From Yersinia massiliensis CCUG 53443 (GTDB lineage: Bacteria; Pseudomonadota; Gammaproteobacteria; Enterobacterales; Enterobacteriaceae): 64,000 bases of DNA. The stretch lies in assembly GCF_000312485.1 (NCBI RefSeq), contig NZ_HE997645.1, forward strand, positions 186,001 through 250,000. Reading direction: 5' to 3'. How positions within the stretch are numbered: position 1 is the stretch's first letter; every line of letters begins with the position of its first letter. The notes under the pieces were generated by a model. That model was given only the letters and a program-made list of their open reading frames with translations, was not told the DNA's origin and did no database searches. Position numbers and translations under genes: made by a program. Shown piece after piece: positions 35,937-43,907 of this stretch.

Positions 35937-37412
35937 ATGGAAAGGCGTCAATTTTTTAAATATTCTCTGTCGTCACTGGTACTCGGAAGCTTGTTTCATC
36001 AGGCGAAAGCTGTAGAGACTCCGCATATTCATGTGCCAAATGTTGATCTATTGCCAGAAAATGCCTTGGTATCCGGTCAACCCTTTAAGCCATTGGCGAA
36101 ACTGACTAATGAATCAACCAACAAAGGTGAATTCGTCGCGGAACTGACCGCCGAAGAATGCGCGGTACAACTCACGCACAACACCGCCCCCACCACATGC
36201 TACACCTACAATCAACAGGTACCTGGCCCGCTGATAGAGCTGGAGGCCGGCATGAAAGTCCGCATCACCTTTATCAACAATCTCAAGGTACCCAGTACCA
36301 TTCACTGGCATGGGCTGCCGGTGCCGCCCGATCAGGACGGAGGCCCAGATGATCCGGTCGCACCAGGTACCACAAAAGTCTATACGTTCCAATTGCCTGA
36401 TTCGATCTCAGGTACCTATTGGTATCACCCGCATCCGCTTGAGGGAGCTGCAGAACAAGTCGCAAAAGGCCTAGTCGGACCGATCGTTATTCGTGATCCG
36501 CAGGAATCTTTAGGCCATTTACCAGAAGTTCATTGGGTAATCAGCGACCTGCGGCTGGATAGCTCCGGGAAGGTACCGCCACATAATTACGCCGACTGGG
36601 TCGATGGTCGCGAAGGCGAGCATGTGTTGCTGAATGGCCAACATAAACCGCACATGACACTAACCAGCCAACAGCGAGTTCGTATCTGGAATATGTGCAG
36701 CGCACGTTATCTTAATCTCTCGTTACCGGGTTGCCAGTTGATACAAATTGGCTCAGATGGTGGACTGATAGAAAAAGCGTTGCCACCCCAACATGACATA
36801 TTGCTGTCACCTGCTGAACGTATGGAGGTGCTGATAACCGGCGAAAGCGGCGAATATGCCATCAACCTACTGCCCTACAACCGCCATCCAATGATGAGTA
36901 AACCACCGGAAATTGCACAACTCATCGCTAAGGTCAATTTCAAAAATGAGGCTGCACCTATCGCTGCAAATACTACGCTGCGGGTCATTGAGCCATTGCA
37001 AGAAGGCACTAATGTACTGCGTGTCATCATGAGTGAAAAAATGGCAGATATTATGAAAAACAAGGGGGGCATTCCGCCACGAGCGTTTCTTATCAACGGC
37101 AAAGACTTTGATCTTAAACGCATGGACCTGCACAGCCAGGTAGGGAAAGTGGATCATTGGCAGATTATTAATGCTACAACGATGGATCACCCATTCCATA
37201 TTCATGGTGGACAGTTTCAGGTCGTGCAGCGAGCTTATCGCGGCCAGAAAACCGCGCCAGAGTGCCTCGCCTGGAAAGATACAATTAATGTACGTCCCGG
37301 TGAAACCGTGCATGTGTTGATGATACAAGATAAGCCAGGAATGCGTATGTTCCACTGTCACATCATTGAACACGAAGAACTTGGCATGATGGGGAATTTA
37401 ATGGTGATATAA
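35937..37412 (+). CDS. Periplasmic multicopper oxidase
   Basis: A 491-residue three-domain multicopper oxidase. It starts with a twin-arginine leader (RRQFFKYSLSSLVLG). All four copper motifs are present: HWHG at His 123, YWYHPHP at His 164, DHPFHIHGG at His 418 and FHCHIIEHEELGMMG at His 473 with the axial Met four residues after the last His. It should oxidise a substrate while reducing oxygen to water. It is the last gene of the amine dehydrogenase operon, 27 bases after the second cytochrome, so it may be the terminal electron acceptor or may act on the aldehyde or amine products; no such arrangement is known to me from classical mau or aau clusters. Confidence 0.93.
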   Translation: MERRQFFKYSLSSLVLGSLFHQAKAVETPHIHVPNVDLLPENALVSGQPFKPLAKLTNESTNKGEFVAELTAEECAVQLTHNTAPTTCYTYNQQVPGPLIELEAGMKVRITFINNLKVPSTIHWHGLPVPPDQDGGPDDPVAPGTTKVYTFQLPDSISGTYWYHPHPLEGAAEQVAKGLVGPIVIRDPQESLGHLPEVHWVISDLRLDSSGKVPPHNYADWVDGREGEHVLLNGQHKPHMTLTSQQRVRIWNMCSARYLNLSLPGCQLIQIGSDGGLIEKALPPQHDILLSPAERMEVLITGESGEYAINLLPYNRHPMMSKPPEIAQLIAKVNFKNEAAPIAANTTLRVIEPLQEGTNVLRVIMSEKMADIMKNKGGIPPRAFLINGKDFDLKRMDLHSQVGKVDHWQIINATTMDHPFHIHGGQFQVVQRAYRGQKTAPECLAWKDTINVRPGETVHVLMIQDKPGMRMFHCHIIEHEELGMMGNLMVI

Positions 37413-37810
37413 GCTAAACAGAGATAGTAACAAGCACGGCTGGAGGGGATACATTTCACATGCATGCGCCATACTGATTAAATCATTTTTCCTACATAAT
37501 AACTTCAATTGGACTACATTATTTATTTTCCTAGGATGATAAAGTTGTAGTCAATAATAGTAAAAAATATGAAACATTAATATTGACGTTTATACACAAC
37601 ATATTTAATTAAGTTAAATTCATGGCTTATTTTTAGTAAAACCCGTAGCTAGCTTAAATAAAAACACTTAATTATTTTTGTATATTACATTTTTCCATTT
37701 CAACGAAACACCAGCCTTCATTTACTCTTAATGGGGGTGCTGATTTACATTCCCCTTTGCTGTTTGAGTTGTTAATTAAAAGTGAGTGAGTTCTTAATTT
37801 AAGGCGATAT
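37413..37810. other. AT-rich gap upstream of the second PEP-synthase-like gene
   Basis: About 400 bases without a gene. It contains the repeated element TTTCCTACATAA at 37488. No clear terminator for the amine operon is seen. Confidence 0.5.
37488..37499 (+). promoter_or_regulatory. Repeated TTTCCTACATAA element, copy 1
   Basis: Identical over 12 bases to a site at 41349 and nearly identical to one at 48307. It lies about 310 bases before the second PEP-synthase-like gene. A shared regulator site is an inference. Confidence 0.4.
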
Positions 37811-39991
37811 ATGATTTTATTTTTAAATGAAATTACAGAAGATTTACATCCTCACATTGGCAAAAAAGCTAGAGGATTAGCTATTTTATATCAACAGTAT
37901 CGCTATTATATACCCTCAAGTTTTGTTATTACTAATGGCATTGACCTAACCTCTGAAAGGGCAAAGAAAAGTATCCTGGCAGCATTTGACTTATTTCAAG
38001 TTGATTCAGTTGCTGTTCGTTCGAGTCCAGTAGTGGAAGATGAAAAGATACATTCATTGCCAGGAAAATTTATAACAGTCTTAGATACGCCAAGAGATAA
38101 GTTATTATCAACAATCCAATCAGTGCTAACTAGCAGTCCTGTAGGCTACCCTGTAAATATGATAGTTCAACCCATGGTGTATGGGATTTTTTCTGGTGTT
38201 TGCTATAGCTGGGATCCACTTAAGAATAATGGGCAGTTACTTGTAGAAATGGTTGCTGGAATGGGGCATGAAAAACTTGAAAATCAGTTGTCACCTATTT
38301 CTATTAATCTCAATAGATCTGATGAGGATTTTAAAGATCAAATACATAAAATAGATAATAAATTAAGTTTTAGCAAAATAAAAAATAAAGAATTGATTAC
38401 AACTTTATTGAAAGAATTACATAGAAACTCACTTGAATTGGAAGTCATTTTCGGCTCTCCAGTTAATATCGAATGGGCATGGAGTCAAGATAAGTTATTT
38501 ATTTTAAAATGCCAATCAATGAGCTCCGTAAAAGAAGAAATATCAAACGGTATTAGTACTGAAAAAAAAGAAAGTAAATTAAAACGGGTTGTTAATAGTA
38601 AGTTAGATAAGAACACCAAAGGGAATTTCAATTACAACTGGTCAGCCAAGGACCCTTTATGGATGATGGAATATGATTTCAATGTAAAATCGTCCGCGAA
38701 AAATGTAGCAGACTACCCTTATTTTTTAAATAATACAGACAAGTTTCTCAAAAGGAATAATAACACCTATAAATTTTTTACACGGCGTAATAACTTGAAT
38801 GGTATGTCCATCCGTAAAATTGAAAAAATGATGGACTATGCAGAACATTGTTATAGTCAGCAGCGCGATTACTTTGACTATTTAGCGGGTTGTGATTTTG
38901 ATAATATGAAGCCTAAAGTATTACTTAATCATTTTGAACAAGCTTTGAATTTTTATGCCAATCATATCGCACTCTACTCTGCTACAGAATCGGAAGTTTT
39001 AGACTTCGTTTGCCATCCATTATTAGAGAAGATATCTCATGATGAGTTGTTACTATTGTTTAAACCAAATGAACAAGATCTTCTCGTTCAGGAACAAAAT
39101 GATTGGCAACAATTAATAACAGAACCCTTATCAACAGAGAAAATTTTAACACACATCAGAATGTACCCATTTTTGACTTTCAGATATCATTCTATTGAAC
39201 AACTAATTATCAGCTTTAGTGAGTTATATAAGCAACACCAAGGCATGAATAATGTATCTCCTCTGGTTGCTAACATTAATGAAAAAGAGTGTTATAAAAC
39301 AAAACTTTTATCGCAATATCCAGAATTTAAAAATAGAATCTCATTGATAAATAGAATGTCAACAAATAGAATTAAAATGAGAAATGGTTGGGTAGGCATT
39401 AACTATTTCCTAAATCCTTTTTTTTACAGTCTCGCTAAAAAGCATAATGAACATATTGAAGATATCATTAAATCCTATAGAATCAATGATATTAAGAATT
39501 TGATTATGCATGGCGACAAATTAAATCCATATATCAAAATGCAACGTTGCGATGCAATGGTTTGGCTGAGTATTAATGGGTTAGTTAGCATATCTCAAGG
39601 TATTGCGGCCAAGAAGATAATCTATCGTCTTGAAAGAATGACACAAATTTCGACTGAACTTTCTGGCGTTGTGGCGAGCAAAGGGAACGCGAGAGGGAAG
39701 GCAGTTATTATTCATTGTAATGATGTTAAAAACTATCAGCTAATAAATGAAAGATTCCAGTCGGGAGATATTTTAGTCTCTGATATGATTCAACCAGAGA
39801 TGTATGACCTTATTAAACGTAGTGCTGCAGTGATTACCAATGAAGGAGGGCTACTCTCCCATGCAGCAATCATTTGCCGTGAGAGTAATATTCCTTGCAT
39901 GGTGCAAGTATCAGAAGCAACAAGATTAATAAACGACGGGCAGATAGTAGAACTGACTGATGGTGAACTAAAGATAGTCTCCGGTTGGTAA
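37811..39991 (+). CDS. PEP-synthase-like phosphotransferase (second copy)
   Basis: A 726-residue protein with the same layout as the first copy: an N-terminal ATP-grasp domain (GKKARGLAIL, IPSSFVITNG, VAVRSSPVVEDEKIHSLPGKF, MIVQPMVYGIFSGVCYSWDP, NIEWAWSQDKLFILK), a helical middle region of about 330 residues and a C-terminal swivelling domain with phosphohistidine His 684 in GGLLSHAAIICRESNIPCMVQ. The nucleotide-binding part is more divergent than in copy one, but key Arg and acidic residues remain. It is very AT-rich. It is encoded on the plus strand after the amine dehydrogenase operon, apart from copy one. The two proteins are clearly homologous but not a recent duplication. A role in the same pathway is an inference. 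Confidence 0.8.
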   Translation: MILFLNEITEDLHPHIGKKARGLAILYQQYRYYIPSSFVITNGIDLTSERAKKSILAAFDLFQVDSVAVRSSPVVEDEKIHSLPGKFITVLDTPRDKLLSTIQSVLTSSPVGYPVNMIVQPMVYGIFSGVCYSWDPLKNNGQLLVEMVAGMGHEKLENQLSPISINLNRSDEDFKDQIHKIDNKLSFSKIKNKELITTLLKELHRNSLELEVIFGSPVNIEWAWSQDKLFILKCQSMSSVKEEISNGISTEKKESKLKRVVNSKLDKNTKGNFNYNWSAKDPLWMMEYDFNVKSSAKNVADYPYFLNNTDKFLKRNNNTYKFFTRRNNLNGMSIRKIEKMMDYAEHCYSQQRDYFDYLAGCDFDNMKPKVLLNHFEQALNFYANHIALYSATESEVLDFVCHPLLEKISHDELLLLFKPNEQDLLVQEQNDWQQLITEPLSTEKILTHIRMYPFLTFRYHSIEQLIISFSELYKQHQGMNNVSPLVANINEKECYKTKLLSQYPEFKNRISLINRMSTNRIKMRNGWVGINYFLNPFFYSLAKKHNEHIEDIIKSYRINDIKNLIMHGDKLNPYIKMQRCDAMVWLSINGLVSISQGIAAKKIIYRLERMTQISTELSGVVASKGNARGKAVIIHCNDVKNYQLINERFQSGDILVSDMIQPEMYDLIKRSAAVITNEGGLLSHAAIICRESNIPCMVQVSEATRLINDGQIVELTDGELKIVSGW

Positions 39992-40052
39992 TAGCGGTAT
40001 TGAATATCACTTATGCCAGCCTGGCGAAAGAGATCTACATAAACAAACCAAA

Positions 40053-40079
40053 GACACGGGCTTTTTCAAAACTCGTGTC
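40053..40079 (+). terminator. Hairpin after the second PEP-synthase-like gene
   Basis: GACACG and CGTGTC can pair across a loop of 15 bases, some 60 bases past the stop codon. The following bases (GAATTTAAT) are AT-rich but not a T run. A weak call. Confidence 0.35.
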
Positions 40080-40191
40080 GAATTTAATCTAAACTACGTT
40101 GATTATTATTCAATATAAATAAGACCTGCCATATAGAACTTTACTCTCCCCCCTTGAATATCAATAATTAAGCATTACTCTCTTCTATTTT

Positions 40192-40962
40192 TTATAATAA
40201 CTTCGGGTGCGGTTGGCGTAGTTCATCCAGCTCATCCAGAGATAACGTCGGCCAGAGAAACCCCTGCAAACCTAATACTGGCCAGTGTTGAACTTGCCGT
40301 TGCACTTCTGTAGTTGCAACACCTTCAATGATTAAGCCAAAACAGTGTTCCTGTATTAAGTTGAGTAGCGCTGGCATAAATATACGGCCACTCTCTCCAG
40401 CCATAAACACATCGAAAATATCATGATCCAGTTTGACAACCTCAAACAAACCAGAAAACAGCATAGAAAAATTAGCCCCACCACTACCAAAATCATCCAA
40501 CCATAAAGGTGAACACTGCGACAATGCCATTAGCAAGGGATCATCACTCACTTTCCCTCCCAGCAGAAGGAAACATTCATTTATTTCTAACCGAACCCAA
40601 GGTGCCAAGATTTTTAGCAACCGATACGCAGGTGGGTTGGACAGAATATCTTGGGCCTGCATCCGATCGATATTGATACTGGCAACAATATGGTGCTCAG
40701 CCAACCAAGGCAGACAACCATGCAATATCGCCAATTGGTGTGCTGTCACCCGACGTTTAGTTGCGGTGTGAGCGTGGCGGAAGAAATGTGCCGGCTGTAG
40801 TATCTGCTGAATATTATTTTGCTGATAAAAACGAGATAACAGTTCAACAGCCAATAATCGACCTTCTAAATCGTATATTGGCTGAAACACACTGTGAACG
40901 ATGTAAGTAACCTGATTAAATTTTACAACTAGCGGAGGGGGGTTAACAAGCTGTAGTGTCAT
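40192..40962 (-). CDS. EAL-domain c-di-GMP phosphodiesterase-like protein
   Basis: A 256-residue stand-alone EAL domain with no signal, membrane helix or GGDEF domain. Conserved elements are visible: AVELLSR (the EAL position, Glu kept), SINID, RLEINE, LDDFGSGGANFS, VKLDHDIF, IIEGVAT and LQGFLWP. Most metal and base-catalyst residues appear to be present, but EAL is EVL/ELL-like and KxD is KLD, so activity is plausible and not certain. It is convergent with the second PEP-synthase-like gene and divergent from fimbrial operon 3. Small EAL proteins beside fimbrial genes often act on fimbrial expression, directly or as degenerate binding proteins. Confidence 0.88.
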   Translation of the reverse strand: MTLQLVNPPPLVVKFNQVTYIVHSVFQPIYDLEGRLLAVELLSRFYQQNNIQQILQPAHFFRHAHTATKRRVTAHQLAILHGCLPWLAEHHIVASINIDRMQAQDILSNPPAYRLLKILAPWVRLEINECFLLLGGKVSDDPLLMALSQCSPLWLDDFGSGGANFSMLFSGLFEVVKLDHDIFDVFMAGESGRIFMPALLNLIQEHCFGLIIEGVATTEVQRQVQHWPVLGLQGFLWPTLSLDELDELRQPHPKLL

Positions 40963-41586
40963 TGTTCCAATACCTTATTCCATAGAAGGAGTTATGGGGG
41001 CTATAACTCATATTTACTGCCACTTCTGGCGAATATTTTCTATGTCAAAAAAATAGCGCTCAGCTTACCGACTATTGCAATATCCACCCAGATTTATCAA
41101 AGCAGTTAAAGTTTTGCCACTGTTATAACAACGATACAAGCTAGCAGGGCATCGTCATAATTGTCTGTAGGTAAAGGTTAATTTTGGGGTAGGGAGTTTC
41201 TCGTTATAGTTATTGCACCCAATATCGGTAACGCAGAGGATTCAACCAGCGAAAAATCAGGAACCGCAAGCTCTAGCTCCCTCCTCACAAACCACGCGCA
41301 GAGAGATAAAGTCACATGTATCATTATTTTCGCGTGAAAAAATGGAAATTTCCTACATAAAAGGGTAACTATCCCGACATAGATACCTAACTATTCTTGC
41401 TATTATATTCCCATAACATCAATGCTACGTAATTATTCCTAAACGCCGTACATTGATAGTGTGTTGCAATATACTCACTAGTAAAAAATAATGGTTAACA
41501 AAAACAAGCCAGCACATTGAATAAGCAATGTCGCTGTTAATGTAGAGTACAAACCATGCTCATCAATGTCGAATAAGGTTTAGATA
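40963..41586. promoter_or_regulatory. Control region between the EAL gene and fimbrial operon 3
   Basis: About 620 bases between divergent genes, without a supported coding frame. It contains a second exact copy of TTTCCTACATAA at 41349, and a TTATTCCTAAAC-like stretch further on. Promoters for both sides are expected. Confidence 0.5.
41349..41360 (+). promoter_or_regulatory. Repeated TTTCCTACATAA element, copy 2
   Basis: Identical to the element at 37488. It lies about 230 bases before the first pilin gene of fimbrial operon 3. Confidence 0.4.
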
Positions 41587-42261
41587 ATGAATAATAAGCT
41601 ATTAAGTTTAATATTACTCAGTAGTATTACATCCACATTTGTACAGGCAACAGAATCTCAAGTATTCACAGTTAAAGGTAAGATTAAGCCTGTTGCCTGT
41701 AAAATAGCAGTTAATAATAATAACATAGAGTTACCTGCAATTACTGCGAATGCATTCAAAGCGCAGGAGAGTAAAATAGCCAGCGATATTGAATATAACT
41801 TCTCAGTTGACTGTGAAGCAGACAATGCTATCAGCATTACATTTTCTGATGGCAAAGCAGGAACTGCTTTTGGTAACGATAATTATCGTTTTGGCTTAGG
41901 TCATGTGACTGGGAAAGATAACAAAGAGACACCCGTTGGCAATTGGCGGATAAAGTTAGCTGAATTAATTGCAGAGACATCGAGTGGCACTGTTGGTAAT
42001 GAAAAGCTCTCACGTATTCATCGTAATGCAAGCATCAAAGGCAATTGGGTAGGTCTGGGTAAAGATGACTACATTCTCGTGAATCACGAAGTCTCTATGA
42101 ATCAAGGCACCGTGTTGAATGTTAATCAGCACATACAAACAATTAAAAAACTCAATGGAAAGTTAATTGGTGAAATTTATGGCGCTCCCCGTGTTAATTT
42201 GCCCTTATCAGAACAAATGCCAATTACAGGGAATATAGTATTAAGCATCAACTATTTATAG
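41587..42261 (+). CDS. DUF1120-type fimbrial subunit 1, operon 3
   Basis: A 224-residue secreted pilin-like protein. The signal peptide ends near FVQATES; the mature part starts with VKGKIKPVACKIAV and has a second Cys in FSVDCEADN. The internal pattern YRFGLGHV followed by GNWRIKL and a C-terminal strand NIVLSINYL fits the DUF1120 pilins of beta-type fimbriae as I know them. AAGG precedes the ATG at a good spacing. It is the first gene of the operon. Three more pilins of related design are encoded in the same operon, so several of them may build one fibre. Confidence 0.82.
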   Translation: MNNKLLSLILLSSITSTFVQATESQVFTVKGKIKPVACKIAVNNNNIELPAITANAFKAQESKIASDIEYNFSVDCEADNAISITFSDGKAGTAFGNDNYRFGLGHVTGKDNKETPVGNWRIKLAELIAETSSGTVGNEKLSRIHRNASIKGNWVGLGKDDYILVNHEVSMNQGTVLNVNQHIQTIKKLNGKLIGEIYGAPRVNLPLSEQMPITGNIVLSINYL

Positions 42262-42307
42262 TTTATTGGTTGCTATCACTATTTCATTACTTTTAGAGTA
42301 TTATTTT

Positions 42308-43009
42308 ATGAAACTTAATTTATTGGTTATTGCATTACTCCCCGCACTGGTTACTTCGCAAGTATTTGCCGGCCCTGAAAGTTTTGGCCCACAACAGGCA
42401 AACATCAATGTTACAGGTACAGTCATGCCAGCGACCTGTCAGGTTATGATGGAAACTAAAGATCATGCTATTGATGATGTCGCACATGGTGCGTTAACCA
42501 ACACAGAAATAAATCTAACCTCTGGCAAAACTCTGGATTACCCATTTTCTATTGTATGTGAAGATACCGCGCTGGTCGGTTTTACCTTAAAAGATAACCA
42601 AGAGGGAACAGCTTATAACGCGTCAAATAGACATGCTGGTCGCTTCGGTTTAGGAAAAATTGACAAAAAAACCTCCACGGGTACGGATTATAAAATTGGC
42701 GCCTGGGAAATGAAAATATCGGCATTGACGTTGGACGGCAAGTCTGAAGAGAATAGTTTACTTCAGTGGCGTCCTACTAACGTACCGGAGAGCCAAGCCT
42801 TTGAGTCTATGCATACAATATCTTTTAACCCCGACCATGATTACGCATTTATCCGCGCAGGCTCTGGCCAGCAACATCATATATTAGCATTTAAAAAAAT
42901 GACAGGCACAATTAAAACCCAGATATTCCTTGCACCTAAATCACTAGAGCATGTTGCTGATGAAATTGATATTTCTGGAAGTGCCACTATCACGATTAAA
43001 TATTATTAA
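42308..43009 (+). CDS. DUF1120-type fimbrial subunit 2, operon 3
   Basis: A 233-residue pilin-like protein. I choose the ATG at 42308 because a normal signal peptide follows (MKLNLLVIALLPALVTS, cleaved near VFAGPE); an earlier start at 42266 would add 14 unrelated residues. The mature domain has INVTGTVMPATCQVMM, a second Cys in SIVCEDTAL, RFGLGKIDKKT and a C-terminal ATITIKYY strand. It is related to the first subunit and separated from it by 46 bases. Confidence 0.82.
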   Translation: MKLNLLVIALLPALVTSQVFAGPESFGPQQANINVTGTVMPATCQVMMETKDHAIDDVAHGALTNTEINLTSGKTLDYPFSIVCEDTALVGFTLKDNQEGTAYNASNRHAGRFGLGKIDKKTSTGTDYKIGAWEMKISALTLDGKSEENSLLQWRPTNVPESQAFESMHTISFNPDHDYAFIRAGSGQQHHILAFKKMTGTIKTQIFLAPKSLEHVADEIDISGSATITIKYY

Positions 43010-43039
43010 CTTAATGCACGACTACTAATTAAATTTTAA

Positions 43040-43060
43040 TGCCATTTACTAAAAATGGCA
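43040..43060 (+). terminator. Intra-operon hairpin before the operon 3 chaperone
   Basis: TGCCATTT and AAATGGCA form an 8-bp stem with a five-base loop, between the second pilin and the chaperone gene. No T run follows, so it is more likely an mRNA-stability or attenuation element than a full terminator. Confidence 0.45.
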
Positions 43061-43097
43061 CTAATACTCTGTTAATTTATAATAAAGTTGAATTTTT

Positions 43098-43814
43098 ATG
43101 CCTATTTATACTAAAACTACTGCTGCTATCTTCTTTTCATTAAATTCATTTCTGATCAGTAACTCAGTGCTAGCCACCGGTGTAATACCTGAAACCACGG
43201 TATTACTCGTAAAAGAATCCGAAGGTTCCGCAACGATGAATGTCACTAATTCAGATGCTGTGCCAACTATTCTTACCACCAGCATTGAAAGTATTCCCGA
43301 AGATAAAGAGCCATTACTTGTCACGACTAACCCGTTATCATTTGTTGATGCCGGCGGTAAACAGATGGTACGTTTTGTATTAACAAATAAGAAACCACTA
43401 ACAGTACAACGCTTAGTTCGCGTTAATTTTGTTGGTGTGCCAGGCCGCAATAAAGGCGAAGCCAAGAAAAACAGCATTGGTATGAATGTGGGCCAAAATA
43501 TCCCAGCAATCATCCACCCCGCTGGTTTGAAAGAAGAAAAAGCTCCATGGGAAAAACTTAGTTGGTCGATAAAAGGTGACCAACTGACGGTTTCCAACGA
43601 CTCGCCCTATATTGTGCGCATGTCGCAAAAAATTGATTTACTACCTCAAGGTGGCCTGGCGTCATTACCAAAAACGTATATTTTGCCAGGAGAGAAATTC
43701 ACACTGAATATAACGAGTAAAGAAAAATCACAAAGCTTAACCTATCAGAACCTACGGATTTATCCTGCGACCGTATATGGTTTCATGGTTAATCACTATG
43801 ATGTGAAACTGTAA
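43098..43814 (+). CDS. Periplasmic fimbrial chaperone, operon 3
   Basis: A 238-residue PapD-like chaperone of a branch different from those in operons 1 and 2. Signal peptide ends near VLATGV; conserved pieces include PETTVLLVKESEGSATMNV, VRFVLTNKKPLTVQRLVRV, the NVGQNIPAIIHP stretch in place of the usual FRSRIKLFYRP, and SNDSPYIVRMS in the second domain. It lies between pilins and usher, as in beta-type systems. Confidence 0.9.
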   Translation: MPIYTKTTAAIFFSLNSFLISNSVLATGVIPETTVLLVKESEGSATMNVTNSDAVPTILTTSIESIPEDKEPLLVTTNPLSFVDAGGKQMVRFVLTNKKPLTVQRLVRVNFVGVPGRNKGEAKKNSIGMNVGQNIPAIIHPAGLKEEKAPWEKLSWSIKGDQLTVSNDSPYIVRMSQKIDLLPQGGLASLPKTYILPGEKFTLNITSKEKSQSLTYQNLRIYPATVYGFMVNHYDVKL

Positions 43815-43907
43815 ATATCAGGATTTTATTTACTAGACAATACCATGGAGGTTAATTGACATTATTAATAATTTATCATTTATTTGAAAATATAAAATAG
43901 GCCATTA

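Noticed and set aside
36867-37373. Minus-strand frame of 168 residues
   Set aside because: It is antisense to the multicopper oxidase gene, which has all four copper motifs.
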